A program made the position numbers and the translations under genes. A stretch of 64,000 nt of DNA from Paulinella micropora (Eukaryota; Cercozoa; Imbricatea; Euglyphida; Paulinellidae), in assembly GCA_019918135.1 (NCBI GenBank), contig WBZZ01005557.1:62001-126000 (forward strand). The letters run 5' to 3'. Below, in pieces: positions 56,086 through 64,000 of this stretch. The notes beneath the pieces are model-generated. The model did no database searches, had not been told where the DNA came from, and worked only from the letters and a program-made list of their open reading frames with translations. The number at the start of each line of letters is the position of its first letter. Position 1 is the first letter of the stretch.

Positions 56086-57507
56086 TTGGCGAGACTCGGG
56101 GAAGGAGTAGGAACAGATGTCCATATTACTAACGGATACTGTTTCCATGCGAAAGAAGGAGAAGAAAAAAGGGAGGCGTTTGTACCAAGGAGAACGGGGC
56201 GAATCCCGGATACTCCACCAGAAACTATTAAAAGTTTTATTACTGATTTCTGGGGTGACGAGCCGACGTGGCCGCGTTCACTAACTGAAGTGAAGAAATG
56301 TTTACGGACTTTATTCGAAAATAATAAGCCGTATACTATTATCCTGCCATATAATGAGAAGGCGATATGGGCGCAGGAAATAAGGGACCGGCTTATTGAT
56401 CATCCTATACCGGTACCCTCTCGCAAGCAACAGCTAGTGGTCGCTTGTCGTATGGGAACTCGTGAGCAGAGCAGTGCATACAAGCGGAAGCTCAGAGACC
56501 TCGACAAGTTGAAATTGATACCGCAAGCATTCACATGCTTTGATGGTTTTTACACCCGTAAAGCTCCTTTGCAATACGCGAGACTCATTGACATGCTGGT
56601 GGAGCTCGGTAAAGATGATGAGCCGGACACGGTCACGTATGAAAAGACGGGCCTAGATGATGTCTCGGAAGAGGACTTAGGCTTGGAGGAGGACAGAGAA
56701 CCCCTCAAGCAACATAAGCAGATGTCTGATGAAGATTTTCAAGAGGCGGCGCGGAAAATATTGGAAGAAGGAGTAGGCACGGAGAAGGAGAAGGAGCTTT
56801 TAAAAGCCAAATTAGAGGCGAACAAGGAAATTTTTGACCCTCCACATGCAGGTGGTGTCAAGCCTGAAGATTTCACTGCGGTTATTTACAAAATACCGGG
56901 TGCGGAGCCGTCACCGGCACCACGAAGGGCGAATTTGAGTATACATGAGGCGAAGATAGCGGAGGAGCTAGCAAGACAGCTGCTCAATGAGGATTTTATT
57001 GAGAGATCAACATCTTCAATAGTCTCACAACCGAGAATAGTGCCGAAGCCAGGAGGAGAATGGCGCCTGACAGTTAACTATGCTCGTGTTAACAAGGTGC
57101 TGGAGGAAGAGAGAAATCCTCTCCCGACATTAAAAGAAGGAAAGAGAGTACTGCAGAATGCAAAATTCTGTTCGGTCCTTGACCTTAAGAATGGCTTCTG
57201 GCAGATACCACTGGAGGAAAAGTCCAGATGGCTCACGGCGTTTGTGGTGGGTATGGAAATATATCAATGGAAAGTGCTTCCGATGGGCCTCAAGCAAGCC
57301 CCAGGACTTTTCCAGAAGGCGATGCAGAAGATGTTGAGCAGTCAGTACGATGATTTGTCTGACGGAGGCTTTATGAGAAGGCGGGGACAGAAGGCGGGAG
57401 AATATGCATTTTGCTATATCGATGACATTATCGTATACTCTAACACAATGGAGGAGCATATCGATCATTGTCCGATATATTCAGGCGCATCGGAGCTTTT
57501 GGCCTGA
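56086..57507 (+). CDS. gypsy-like element reverse transcriptase
   Basis: A 473-codon frame. N-terminal linker, then RT: ARQLLNEDFIERSTSSIVSQ, RIVPKPGGEWRLTVNYARVN, AKFCSVLDLKNGFWQIPLEE (motif A Asp), MEIYQWKVLPMGLKQAPGLF (motif B) and YAFCYIDDIIVYSNTMEEHI (motif C YIDD). A ~20-residue insertion (DDLSDGGFMRRRGQKAGE) sits between motifs B and C, longer than usual. The frame shifts at ~57475, and the RT thumb continues in the 57468 frame with FRRIGAFGLKCNLKKCQ. The catalytic residues are intact. Confidence 0.88.
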   Translation: MARLGEGVGTDVHITNGYCFHAKEGEEKREAFVPRRTGRIPDTPPETIKSFITDFWGDEPTWPRSLTEVKKCLRTLFENNKPYTIILPYNEKAIWAQEIRDRLIDHPIPVPSRKQQLVVACRMGTREQSSAYKRKLRDLDKLKLIPQAFTCFDGFYTRKAPLQYARLIDMLVELGKDDEPDTVTYEKTGLDDVSEEDLGLEEDREPLKQHKQMSDEDFQEAARKILEEGVGTEKEKELLKAKLEANKEIFDPPHAGGVKPEDFTAVIYKIPGAEPSPAPRRANLSIHEAKIAEELARQLLNEDFIERSTSSIVSQPRIVPKPGGEWRLTVNYARVNKVLEEERNPLPTLKEGKRVLQNAKFCSVLDLKNGFWQIPLEEKSRWLTAFVVGMEIYQWKVLPMGLKQAPGLFQKAMQKMLSSQYDDLSDGGFMRRRGQKAGEYAFCYIDDIIVYSNTMEEHIDHCPIYSGASELLA

Positions 57508-58057
57508 AGTGCAATCTAAAGAAGTGTCAACTTGCCAAGACGAGTGTGACATACTTAGGGTACGAGATCTCCCATAATCGAGTCTCGATATCCAAAGAGA
57601 AGAGGGAGGAGATTATGAATCGACCGATACCAAAGAACCACACTGAATTGCACTCATTCCTTACGATGGCGCAATACTATAGCCAGTTTATACCCGATTG
57701 GGGTGCAATACGGGCTAAGTTGGAGAAAATGATAGATTTTGGAGACTTTGAGAAGTGGGGCGAAGAGGCTTTGCAAGCGTTTCATGCGCTCAAAGATCTT
57801 ATTTATAAAGACCCGAAAGACGGAGGACTGGTGTTAACGATGCCCGACTTTACGAAACAATTCGTAGTCGATACAGACGCATCTAAGTCTGCGATTGGGG
57901 CTGTATTACAACAAGAGGATGAGGAGAAGAAATTACGCCCAATCATGTTTATTAGTAGGAAGTTGTGTGCGGCGGAGAGAAACTATTGCACAAGGCAAAG
58001 AGAGGCGTTAGCGGTGGTGTGGGCCCTCAAGAGGCTCAGAGAGTATTCCCCCTCCTG
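57468..58057 (+). pseudogene. gypsy-like element RT thumb and truncated RNase H
   Basis: LKCNLKKCQLAKTSVTYLGY and HSFLTMAQYYSQFIPDWGAI are the RT thumb/connection. RNase H begins at TKQFVVDTDASKSAIGAVLQ (first catalytic Asp) and includes RKLCAAERNYCTRQREALAV (Glu). Homology stops after VVWALKRLREY at about 58057. The following codons come from different DNA with a pyrimidine-rich tract and a possible intron end at TTTGTTTCAG (58142-58151). Integrase is missing, so the element is truncated at this point. Confidence 0.75.
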
Positions 58058-58164
58058 TGTCCTCCTGACAATTCCTGCTCGTGTTCCCCTTTAGAAACAA
58101 AATTCTTAAAGACAGTTGCGCTCAATTAATCTTTATTTCGTTTGTTTCAGATCTAGAGTAAGCC

Positions 58165-58977
58165 ATGACCGACAGTTTCGGGGCCTCCGCGATGGAGACT
58201 ACATGGGCGCCACAAGCAGCGGTGTTTTGCGAGGGCAAGCCCTGCGCTGACGACGATGACAGAATCTATGCCGGCGATATCATGTACACGTGCGGGAAAT
58301 TTCGTAGCGAGGACCCCGACGATATGCTACGCGTATATAAATGGAACAGCCCCACCATGGCTGCTATGGACTCCGGAAACTCCAAGGTTTTGCTAGGCAT
58401 TACGGACGAGACTCATTCACCTGGTGATGTTCCGAACAAGCTGATCCGTGTACAGGTCGGCGGGCTGGCTATGCTGCACCTAGCGGCTAGTACAGCCTTG
58501 GAGAAATTCTCTTACGGAAGTTTTGTGCTTGTGTCGGAAAACCAAGAGCAGCCACGGGCCCCAGCCCCCAAACGCCGCAGGCTGCTCGGCCCTAGCCGAC
58601 CGGAACTGCTCGACTGGAGGCAGGAAAAGCGAGCTATTCCCCGAGCAAAAGACAAAGAACTAAACACGTTCATTCAAAGCCTCCAAAGTATCAAGGCGCC
58701 AGAGGTCCGCGTGCCCCCCGGGGGCAGGTTCTACCGCCAGCACGGGAGTGATTTCGAAAAATGCATAATAGAGCGTTTCGGCCGCTCCCGTTTGCTGTTT
58801 TACGCACAGGCCTGGACTTTGCAGATCACAAGGGAATGGAAAAGCCAAAATCTTTCGGCGGGTGACATCGCCCCGGTTATGGAGAGGCTCGTGGCCTGGC
58901 TTTTTGACGTGTCCAGAAATTGTCTGCACGATCCTCCAGAGGGCTACGTGTGTCAGTGGTCAAACCCTCCCTCGTGA
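58165..58977 (+). CDS. Unrecognised 270-residue protein
   Basis: An intact frame from ATG 58165 (MTDSFGASAMETTWAPQAAV), with no retroelement homology. A splice-acceptor-like TTTGTTTCAG lies 14 bases upstream, so a 5' exon may exist. First half has GDIMYTCGKFRSEDPDDMLR, VLLGITDETHSPGDVPNKLI and RVQVGGLAMLHLAASTALEK, strand-rich and compact. A basic patch (PAPKRRRLLG) may be a nuclear signal. Second half is helical with FYRQHGSDFEKCIIERFGRS. G+C content is higher than in the retroelements. It may be a host gene or a gene of another element; convergent with the RING-like gene. Confidence 0.55.
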   Translation: MTDSFGASAMETTWAPQAAVFCEGKPCADDDDRIYAGDIMYTCGKFRSEDPDDMLRVYKWNSPTMAAMDSGNSKVLLGITDETHSPGDVPNKLIRVQVGGLAMLHLAASTALEKFSYGSFVLVSENQEQPRAPAPKRRRLLGPSRPELLDWRQEKRAIPRAKDKELNTFIQSLQSIKAPEVRVPPGGRFYRQHGSDFEKCIIERFGRSRLLFYAQAWTLQITREWKSQNLSAGDIAPVMERLVAWLFDVSRNCLHDPPEGYVCQWSNPPS

Positions 58978-59190
58978 TCAAACTGACACGCTCCACTTGG
59001 GGCAAGAACCCGGCCCGGTTGCTCTATTGACTTTTTTTTTAATCTCCCTTGCTACTGAACGAAGAGGAGAGCTACTGATACGGAAAATCTAAATTAAAAA
59101 AAAATTAGATCATTAAAAGGAATTTAATGTTATTTTTTTTTGTGGGGTCCGGTTTTTAGCTCCAACGTATCATCCTCTCCTCCTGCCTCT

Positions 59191-59311
59191 CCCCACCATC
59201 CTCCCCATCCTCCCCCCGTGTTGGGTTTATCTTTTTTTTTACAGAGAGAGAGACAGAGAGAGCGAGAGAGAGAAAAGCGAGGGGGGGGGGAGGATGGGGA
59301 GGATGGTGGGG
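59191..59311. repeat. Perfect 27-bp inverted repeat between convergent genes
   Basis: A C-rich arm at 59191-59217 (CCCCACCATCC...) is perfectly complemented by the G-rich arm at 59285-59311, with a 67-base loop containing a GAGA tract. It lies in the 356-base spacer between two convergent genes. The arm also contains G-runs able to form a quadruplex on one strand. Confidence 0.9.
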
Positions 59312-59333
59312 TGGGGGAAAATCTGCTGCCTCC

Positions 59334-60886
59334 TCAAAAGAAGATGCAGGGCGCAGGATGCGAACAGATGGTACACAAGGCGCGCACGGACGGGTTCGAA
59401 TGCCCCTGATTGACGCCGTCCTTGATGCACGTGCGAGACGGACAGAGCCAGTTAGGTTCCACGGGATTGAAATCCACAAAGGCTTTGTCCAGGGCCACAA
59501 GCTGCTCTGCCACCCGTATTTTGAGTTCGTTGTGCACGTCGCGGAGTTCTTGGGCTGCGATGAGGTAGGCGCGGGCGCAGCAGTGCGCTGCGAAAAGTTC
59601 ACGGTCCTCGCCAGTAGTTAGGTACACACGACCCTCCCCGGCCGCCGAGAGAGGAAGCGAGTTCATACGACAACGTCCGCCGTAGAAATGGTCGTGAAGA
59701 ATATCGGGATAGACATCCTCGCCCCGGTGCAGCTCCTTATACTCCTGCTTTTCGATCTCGGTGGGGGCGTAGCCGCAAAGAGCACAGAACTGGCCCGTGC
59801 ACACCTCGCACTTGACCACCAAGCAGTTCGTGTCGCTGACATATCGTTCCTCGCCGTCCACCACTTCTCGGTTTTCTTCAGGTAGTTGTTGATGTAGTTG
59901 GCGTTGCAGCCAACGCCTCCGATGGTGCAAGGGCAGCGAAGGGTGTTGGCGCGATCAAGGATCTTGGCCGCTAGGGCGGGCGCCCTGGCTTGCTCTTCTC
60001 GCAGCAAAGCCTCCCGTCTTTCAACGAAGGCAAGCGCTAGGGCCCGGAAAGACAGGCAGTTTGCTTCTGCCTGTGGTTCGTAGGCCTGCAGTATTGCACC
60101 ATCGTTGAGGCAGCACGGGGTTGCACAGCTTACACACGCCGGCAGGCCCTGACTCCTGTTGAAGAGATGCGCGGGGCCCTCCCTCTGCCACATGCCGATT
60201 TTCTTGCGCACGCAGTCTACACAGGCCGGAACTTTGGGTACGCAGGCTTCGGCGGGACAGGTGTAGCCAGCCACCCCTTCATCGCAGCAAATTGCGCAAG
60301 TCACGGTAAGGCGTGCAGGCAGAACGGGGCGGCTCGGGGAGGCTTCGGCTGCCTGAGACGGCGCACTCGTCAGTTTGAAAAGCTTCAGGCGGCTTGCTTC
60401 GTCTTTGGGCACAAGGACATCCAGCAAAGACGGTGCACTCCGTAGCTCCTGCAGCTCGTCCTCAAGTTGCTTGACAGTCTTCGTCTTTTCCTTGAGCTTG
60501 GCCTGCGCTTTGGCCAGGTTTTTTTCGGCCCGGGAGGTGCTCTTGTTTAGGTTGGACAGCAGGCCCTTGGTCTCACTTTGCTTCTCCGCTAGGCCGCGCT
60601 GACTGTTTAGGCACTGCTCGAGCTTGCTCTGCAAGGCGTTTAGCCGGTCCTCCAACTGGATCTGTTCAACTTCGTAAAGCTCAAGTTTGCTAGCTAGCTC
60701 TGCCTTGGCCTTGTTCTTGGCATCGAACGTCTCCTGAGCACGTTCTGCAGCCACAGACTGATTCTCTGCTTCGGACTTGGCCTTTTGTAATTTGAGCTTT
60801 AGCTGCTATATTATCAGGCTGCGATAATGTTTCGATTTGGCTTTGGTGTCGTCTACCTTCTGTTTCTTGGGGGCTGGCTCTTGCAT
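59334..60886 (-). pseudogene. Coiled-coil protein with RING-like cysteine clusters, one frameshift
   Basis: ATG at 60886 (MQEPAPKKQK), then a likely 51-bp GT-AG intron (60856-60806) that joins in frame to QLKLKLQKAKSEAENQSVAA. A coiled coil of about 100 residues follows (LEDRLNALQSKLEQCLNSQR, AQAKLKEKTKTVKQLEDELQ). Cysteine clusters come next: VTCAICCDEGVAGYTCPAEA, CVPKVPACVDCVRKKIGMW, LPACVSCATPCCLNDG. Near 59870 the frame shifts to SDTNCLVVKCEVCTGQFCAL with a second cluster. It ends near GHSNPSVRALCTICSHPAPC. The paired clusters suggest a RING/IBR-type ubiquitin ligase, but exact spacing was not matched to a family. Confidence 0.6.
60806..60856 (-). other. Predicted 51-bp spliceosomal intron
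   Basis: Minus-strand GTAGACGACACC...AATATAG. Removing it joins CAG AAG to CAG CTA AAG in frame and extends the coiled coil; left in, it introduces a stop. The size agrees with the 52-61 bp introns of the transposon gene at 41269-41422. Confidence 0.55.
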
Positions 60887-61029
60887 GAAACAAGAGCTAG
60901 AAAGAGGCACACACAAAAGAAATGAGAAAGAAGGAGAAGGGTCAAGCGTATTTTGGAGGCGGGGAGGGGAGAGGGTTTGACATGTAAGTGCACAAATGCG
61001 TGTGTTGGGTGAGCAAATGTACACACGTA

Positions 61030-61033
61030 GAAT

Positions 61034-61065
<32 letters not shown>

Positions 61066-61220
61066 ATCGAATTAGACACATATCGCATGCAGAAATACAG
61101 AACTTTGACAACACACATATATACACATTGCGTACATACAATTTGGGCGGGGGAGGGAGAGGGGGGGGGAGGCTCTACACGCACAATCATTGTGTACAGA
61201 CGTACAATCAGGATATACAA

Positions 61221-61253
<33 letters not shown>

Positions 61254-61480
61254 CACACGGTCAATTCTGTACACACAAACAACCCAATCTGTAAACACGC
61301 ACGCACACACACGGGGGTCAGTTCTGTGCACACAAACAACCCAATCTGTAAACACACACACACACACACGAGTCAATTCTGTGCACACAAACAACCCAAT
61401 CTGTAAACACACACACACACACACCTACACACACACACACACCTACACACACACACACGGTCAATTCTGTAAACATACAC
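61030..61480 (+). repeat. CA microsatellite with a ~57-bp minisatellite
   Basis: Runs of (CA)n are interspersed with at least three units starting GTCARTTCTGTRCACACAAA and containing CAACCCAATCTGTAAACAC (starts at about 61259, 61317 and 61373), with a partial fourth at about 61459. All frames through it are low-complexity His/Thr or Cys/Val and not genes. Confidence 0.92.
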
Positions 61481-61729
61481 GCAAGCAAGCGTAGATTTCA
61501 AATCGTGTGTGTATAAGAACGCAAGAGTGAATGAAAAAAAAGGAGGAAAGCGAAATGGTGGGGAAGCGAGGGGGAGGGGGCCACGATTATCGAGCACGCA
61601 TTTTGCAGTGGAAAAAAAACCGAAACAACATTGTGCTTCGAAAAAACCTATTGAGAGGTGCAACATTGTGAGCACGAAGCAGGCCCTCCCCCCTTAGTCA
61701 ATCTTGCCTCAAACCTGCATAGTTGCACA

Positions 61730-62170
61730 CAACACACACACACACATACACACACATACACACGCACACGCTCAAGCTCCGGCCTACGTAATCGACCATT
61801 TGCGTAAAAACCGTCTTAAAACTACAACAACTTCACACACAAAACAAAACCAAACTCTACGATATGTGTTCACACACACACACACACACAACCAACCCTT
61901 TTTCTAAAACCACTCACAACCAACCAAAATCTGCCAAAAACTGGTACAACCGCACACTCAACAACCCAATCAAATCATGCAAAAACCGTACAACCACACA
62001 CCCATCCACACAAATTCACACGCACATTCACACACAAATTCACATACATTCACACACATTTACACACAAATTCACACACACATTCTGGATTCACACATAC
62101 ACGCATTTACACTCACGCACACAAATTCACACATTCACACATCTACACACACAAATTCACACAAATTCAC
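61730..62170 (+). repeat. CA-rich and ATTCACACACA-type satellite tract
   Basis: (CA)n at 61734-61771 and 61871-61888. Then from about 62008 to 62170 repeated AATTCACACAC / CATTCACACA units of 10-14 bases. No coding content. Ends about 110 bases before the start of the next gene. Confidence 0.88.
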
Positions 62171-62278
62171 ACAAACCTTACTCGGCGGAATGAACTTTTT
62201 TGCGTATAACCTTGCACAGCAACACGCAAGCTGAAGACGATGCTTGTTTGTGTGTTCTACCCCGTGATTTTTTTAGTC

Positions 62279-63500
62279 ATGTCTACCTCCGTGAGCTCCA
62301 AGACCGCCAAGCGCACGAAGCGACCCAAGGCCAGACCAGCACCAAAGAAGCACTGTGCCTCTGCGCCCACGGAAGCTCTGGACTGGGCGCAACTTATGGA
62401 CAAATGCCTCAAAGAAGAGCAACCCCCGCCGGCGTATCGAGCTGTTTGAGCAACTACTCTATCGCATCTATCAGCAATTCCTCCGGAGACAGCTTACTCA
62501 AGCCCTAGCCCTGCACCTGCCCCAACGCTCAGACAGTCTCAACAACAACATCAAGCGTGCTGTGCTTGGCTTCGAATCCGGACAGTACGATGACCAGGCC
62601 TTGCAGGACTATCTGCAAGGCCTCAAGAAAAGGGCGCTCACAAAGCCCATTACCGCAGCTTCTATCCAAGATCGCGAAGCGTTTGGGCGCGTCCTCGAGC
62701 TGCTCCGAGATACGGATAAACTGTGCCAATTGTCCGACGCTGGCCTGCTGTTTAAGCTAGAGGCAGAAGAAACGAAACTCAGCTACGAGAACCGCACCTC
62801 CTTCCGCCTGGCCAAGGAGCTGCTGGCCTTGCTTGACGAAATAATTCAAGGCTGCGACGAAATGCTGGAATGGGCTTTCGTTGTCTTCGACGAAAAGGTG
62901 ACCAGCCCCTTCCGTCACGGTGGTGAGAAACTCCAGTCCTTGAGTTTCCTCAGCGACGGTGCCAACGAGGAGGAGGAAGAGGACGAAGAATCGGACGAGG
63001 AGTCGGAGGACGAGGAGGAGGAGGAGTCGGACGATCCGACAACAAGGGCGCCCCCCGCCAGCCCCGCGGAGCAGGGCGCCGAGCAGACGAAATGCTCGGC
63101 GCACGCGCTAGAAGCGCTGGCCAAAACCGAAAAGGTGGTCCTCCGCGAAAAGCACCGCAAGGCCTACAAAGCCCTGATTACCGGCGAAGCCAAGTTTGAG
63201 GAGCTGTCGAAAGAAATCCAGGAGGCCCAGAGCCTCGAACAGCTGAAGCAGCTGAGCTTAGGCATCGTGGCTGCATTTTCAGGGTGTGATATAATTGCCA
63301 AGGAATCCAAGAGAATGCTTCGATCCTTAAGGGCCGAATGCGATTTTGGTGGTTTTCAATACTGTCCGCAGAAGCACTGCGGCGAGATTCGTCTCATTTA
63401 CGACTTTGCTAACGGCCCGCTCCTGGAGTCCTGCCTCTGCGGCGATGGTGGGGATACAGAGGAGGAGGAAGAGGAGGATTCGAACGAAGACGACGAATAG
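62279..63500 (+). pseudogene. Unrecognised helical protein with acidic segments, one frameshift near the start
   Basis: Best start is ATG 62279 (MSTSVSSKTAKRTKRPKARP), a basic N-terminus followed by EALDWAQLMDKCLKEEQPPP. At about 62430 the frame shifts to RIELFEQLLYRIYQQFLRRQ and then continues to 63500. The body is helical (ALQDYLQGLKKRALTKPITA, RLAKELLALLDEIIQGCDEM), has a Glu/Asp/Ser tract at ~residues 205-235, and a Cys/His-containing end (YCPQKHCGEIRLIYDF, ESCLCGDGGD) before an acidic tail. No family recognised. A single-base indel accounts for the break, so an assembly error is likely and the gene may be intact. Confidence 0.55.
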
Positions 63501-63794
63501 AGAAAAGAAGGAGAAGGAGAGACGGGGCGTGGGGTTCGGGGGGAGATGAAATAAGGAAGGAAAGGCTGGCTGCGTTGTCCTCTCTCCCATCTTTTTTTTT
63601 TAAATTAAACAATTATTGCTTTATTTAAATTTTTTAAAAGGGGGAGCGAAAGGGATAGGAGACGAAAAGAAGAGAGAGAGATAGAGAGGAAGGAGGGGGC
63701 TGGCAAAATAGTCGATGAAACAGCTCCCCCCCTTTTTTCCTGCGACTTTAAGGATAAAATAAAAGAGAGGGGGGGGGTGGGGGGCGAATTTGCT
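63501..63794. other. Spacer between convergent frames, low complexity
   Basis: Purine-rich plus strand with GAGAGAGA, T8-T9 and G-run tracts. No gene seen. Confidence 0.4.
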
Positions 63795-64000
63795 TTAAAG
63801 AGTCCCTCGTCTAGAATGTAAAAAAATGAACACAAAATCAGCTTGCACCCAAGCATCATTTGCCTGCCGCAGTGCGCCAGGCAATCTCTCAGGGTCTTCG
63901 ACTGAAGCTCGATACAGCGTATTGTGACGAGTGCGGCAGAGAAAAGGAGCCAAGCAGTATCGGTAGCTTTCGTCGCCGTGTCTTGCGTTGGCAGCCCTTT
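63795..64000 (-). CDS. Partial coding segment entering from the right edge
   Basis: A minus-strand frame open from the window edge to TAA at 63795-63797. It reads HGDESYRYCLAPFLCRTRHN, TLYRASVEDPERLPGALRQA and NDAWVQADFVFIF, with protein-like composition for ~55 residues. No start, family unknown. The last ~10 codons (LHSRRGTL) may be beyond the true end or an intron. Confidence 0.35.
   Translation of the reverse strand, partial: RAANARHGDESYRYCLAPFLCRTRHNTLYRASVEDPERLPGALRQANDAWVQADFVFIFLHSRRGTL

Larger units (their letters stand above)
52239..58057 (+). mobile_element. Ty3/gypsy-like retroelement, 3' truncated
   Basis: Gag-like frames with a CCCH finger and RGG box, then protease, RT with YIDD and the N-terminal half of RNase H. 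Homology ends at about 58057 inside RNase H; no integrase or 3' LTR follows. RT style (NYARVNKVL, FCSVLDLKNGFWQIPL) is that of Metaviridae-type elements. The Gag part is unusual for the group. Confidence 0.78.

Noticed and set aside
61030..62170. Long His/Thr and Cys/Val frames
   Set aside because: Produced by CA-repeat microsatellites; all six frames are low complexity.

Overview
The window is eukaryotic and almost wholly occupied by mobile DNA. GT-AG introns of about 50-60 bp, LTR, DIRS-type and non-LTR retroelements, a two-gene DNA transposon and an integrated Polinton-like virus point to a unicellular eukaryote (an alga or other protist). The host lineage cannot be named from the sequence.

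Positions 1 to about 18,330 are A+T-rich and hold an integrated Polinton/Maverick-type or Polinton-like virus, cut by the left window edge. Its morphogenesis genes are a double-jelly-roll major capsid protein, penton, adenovirus-like protease, packaging ATPase, a basic core-like protein and a long fibre with an S74 self-cleaving chaperone. Its integration and replication genes are a retroviral-type integrase and a protein-primed family B DNA polymerase. Intergenic spaces carry two recurring hairpin families, one at gene ends and one abutting start codons. The copy looks damaged: the capsid and polymerase genes have frameshifts, the fibre has one in-frame TAA, and a ~1.95 kb inversion with 9-bp inverted ends splits both the polymerase and a coiled-coil gene.

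Positions 18.3-23.5 kb hold a non-LTR-type coding remnant on the minus strand, then a decayed DIRS-like element (RT, RNase H, tyrosine recombinase) with two 228-bp direct repeats. Positions 23.5-30.2 kb are a decayed Ty1/copia element (copia-1). Positions 30,596-48,401 are a second copia element (copia-2) with both LTRs, interrupted at 35,092-42,896 by a ~7.8 kb DNA transposon. That transposon has long terminal inverted repeats built from ~180-bp tandem units, a transposase-like gene and a divergent coiled-coil gene with introns. Positions 48.4-50.9 kb hold retroelement scraps, a relative of that transposon's end, and the 5' part of a third copia element (copia-3) on the minus strand. Positions 52.2-58.06 kb are a Ty3/gypsy-like element that stops inside RNase H.

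Positions 58.1-64 kb are richer in G+C and hold four unrecognised genes (one with RING-like cysteine clusters) separated by CA-rich microsatellites and a perfect 27-bp inverted repeat. Frameshifts occur in viral, transposon and apparent host genes alike. Uncorrected indel errors in the assembly are therefore a real alternative to genetic decay and should be excluded first.
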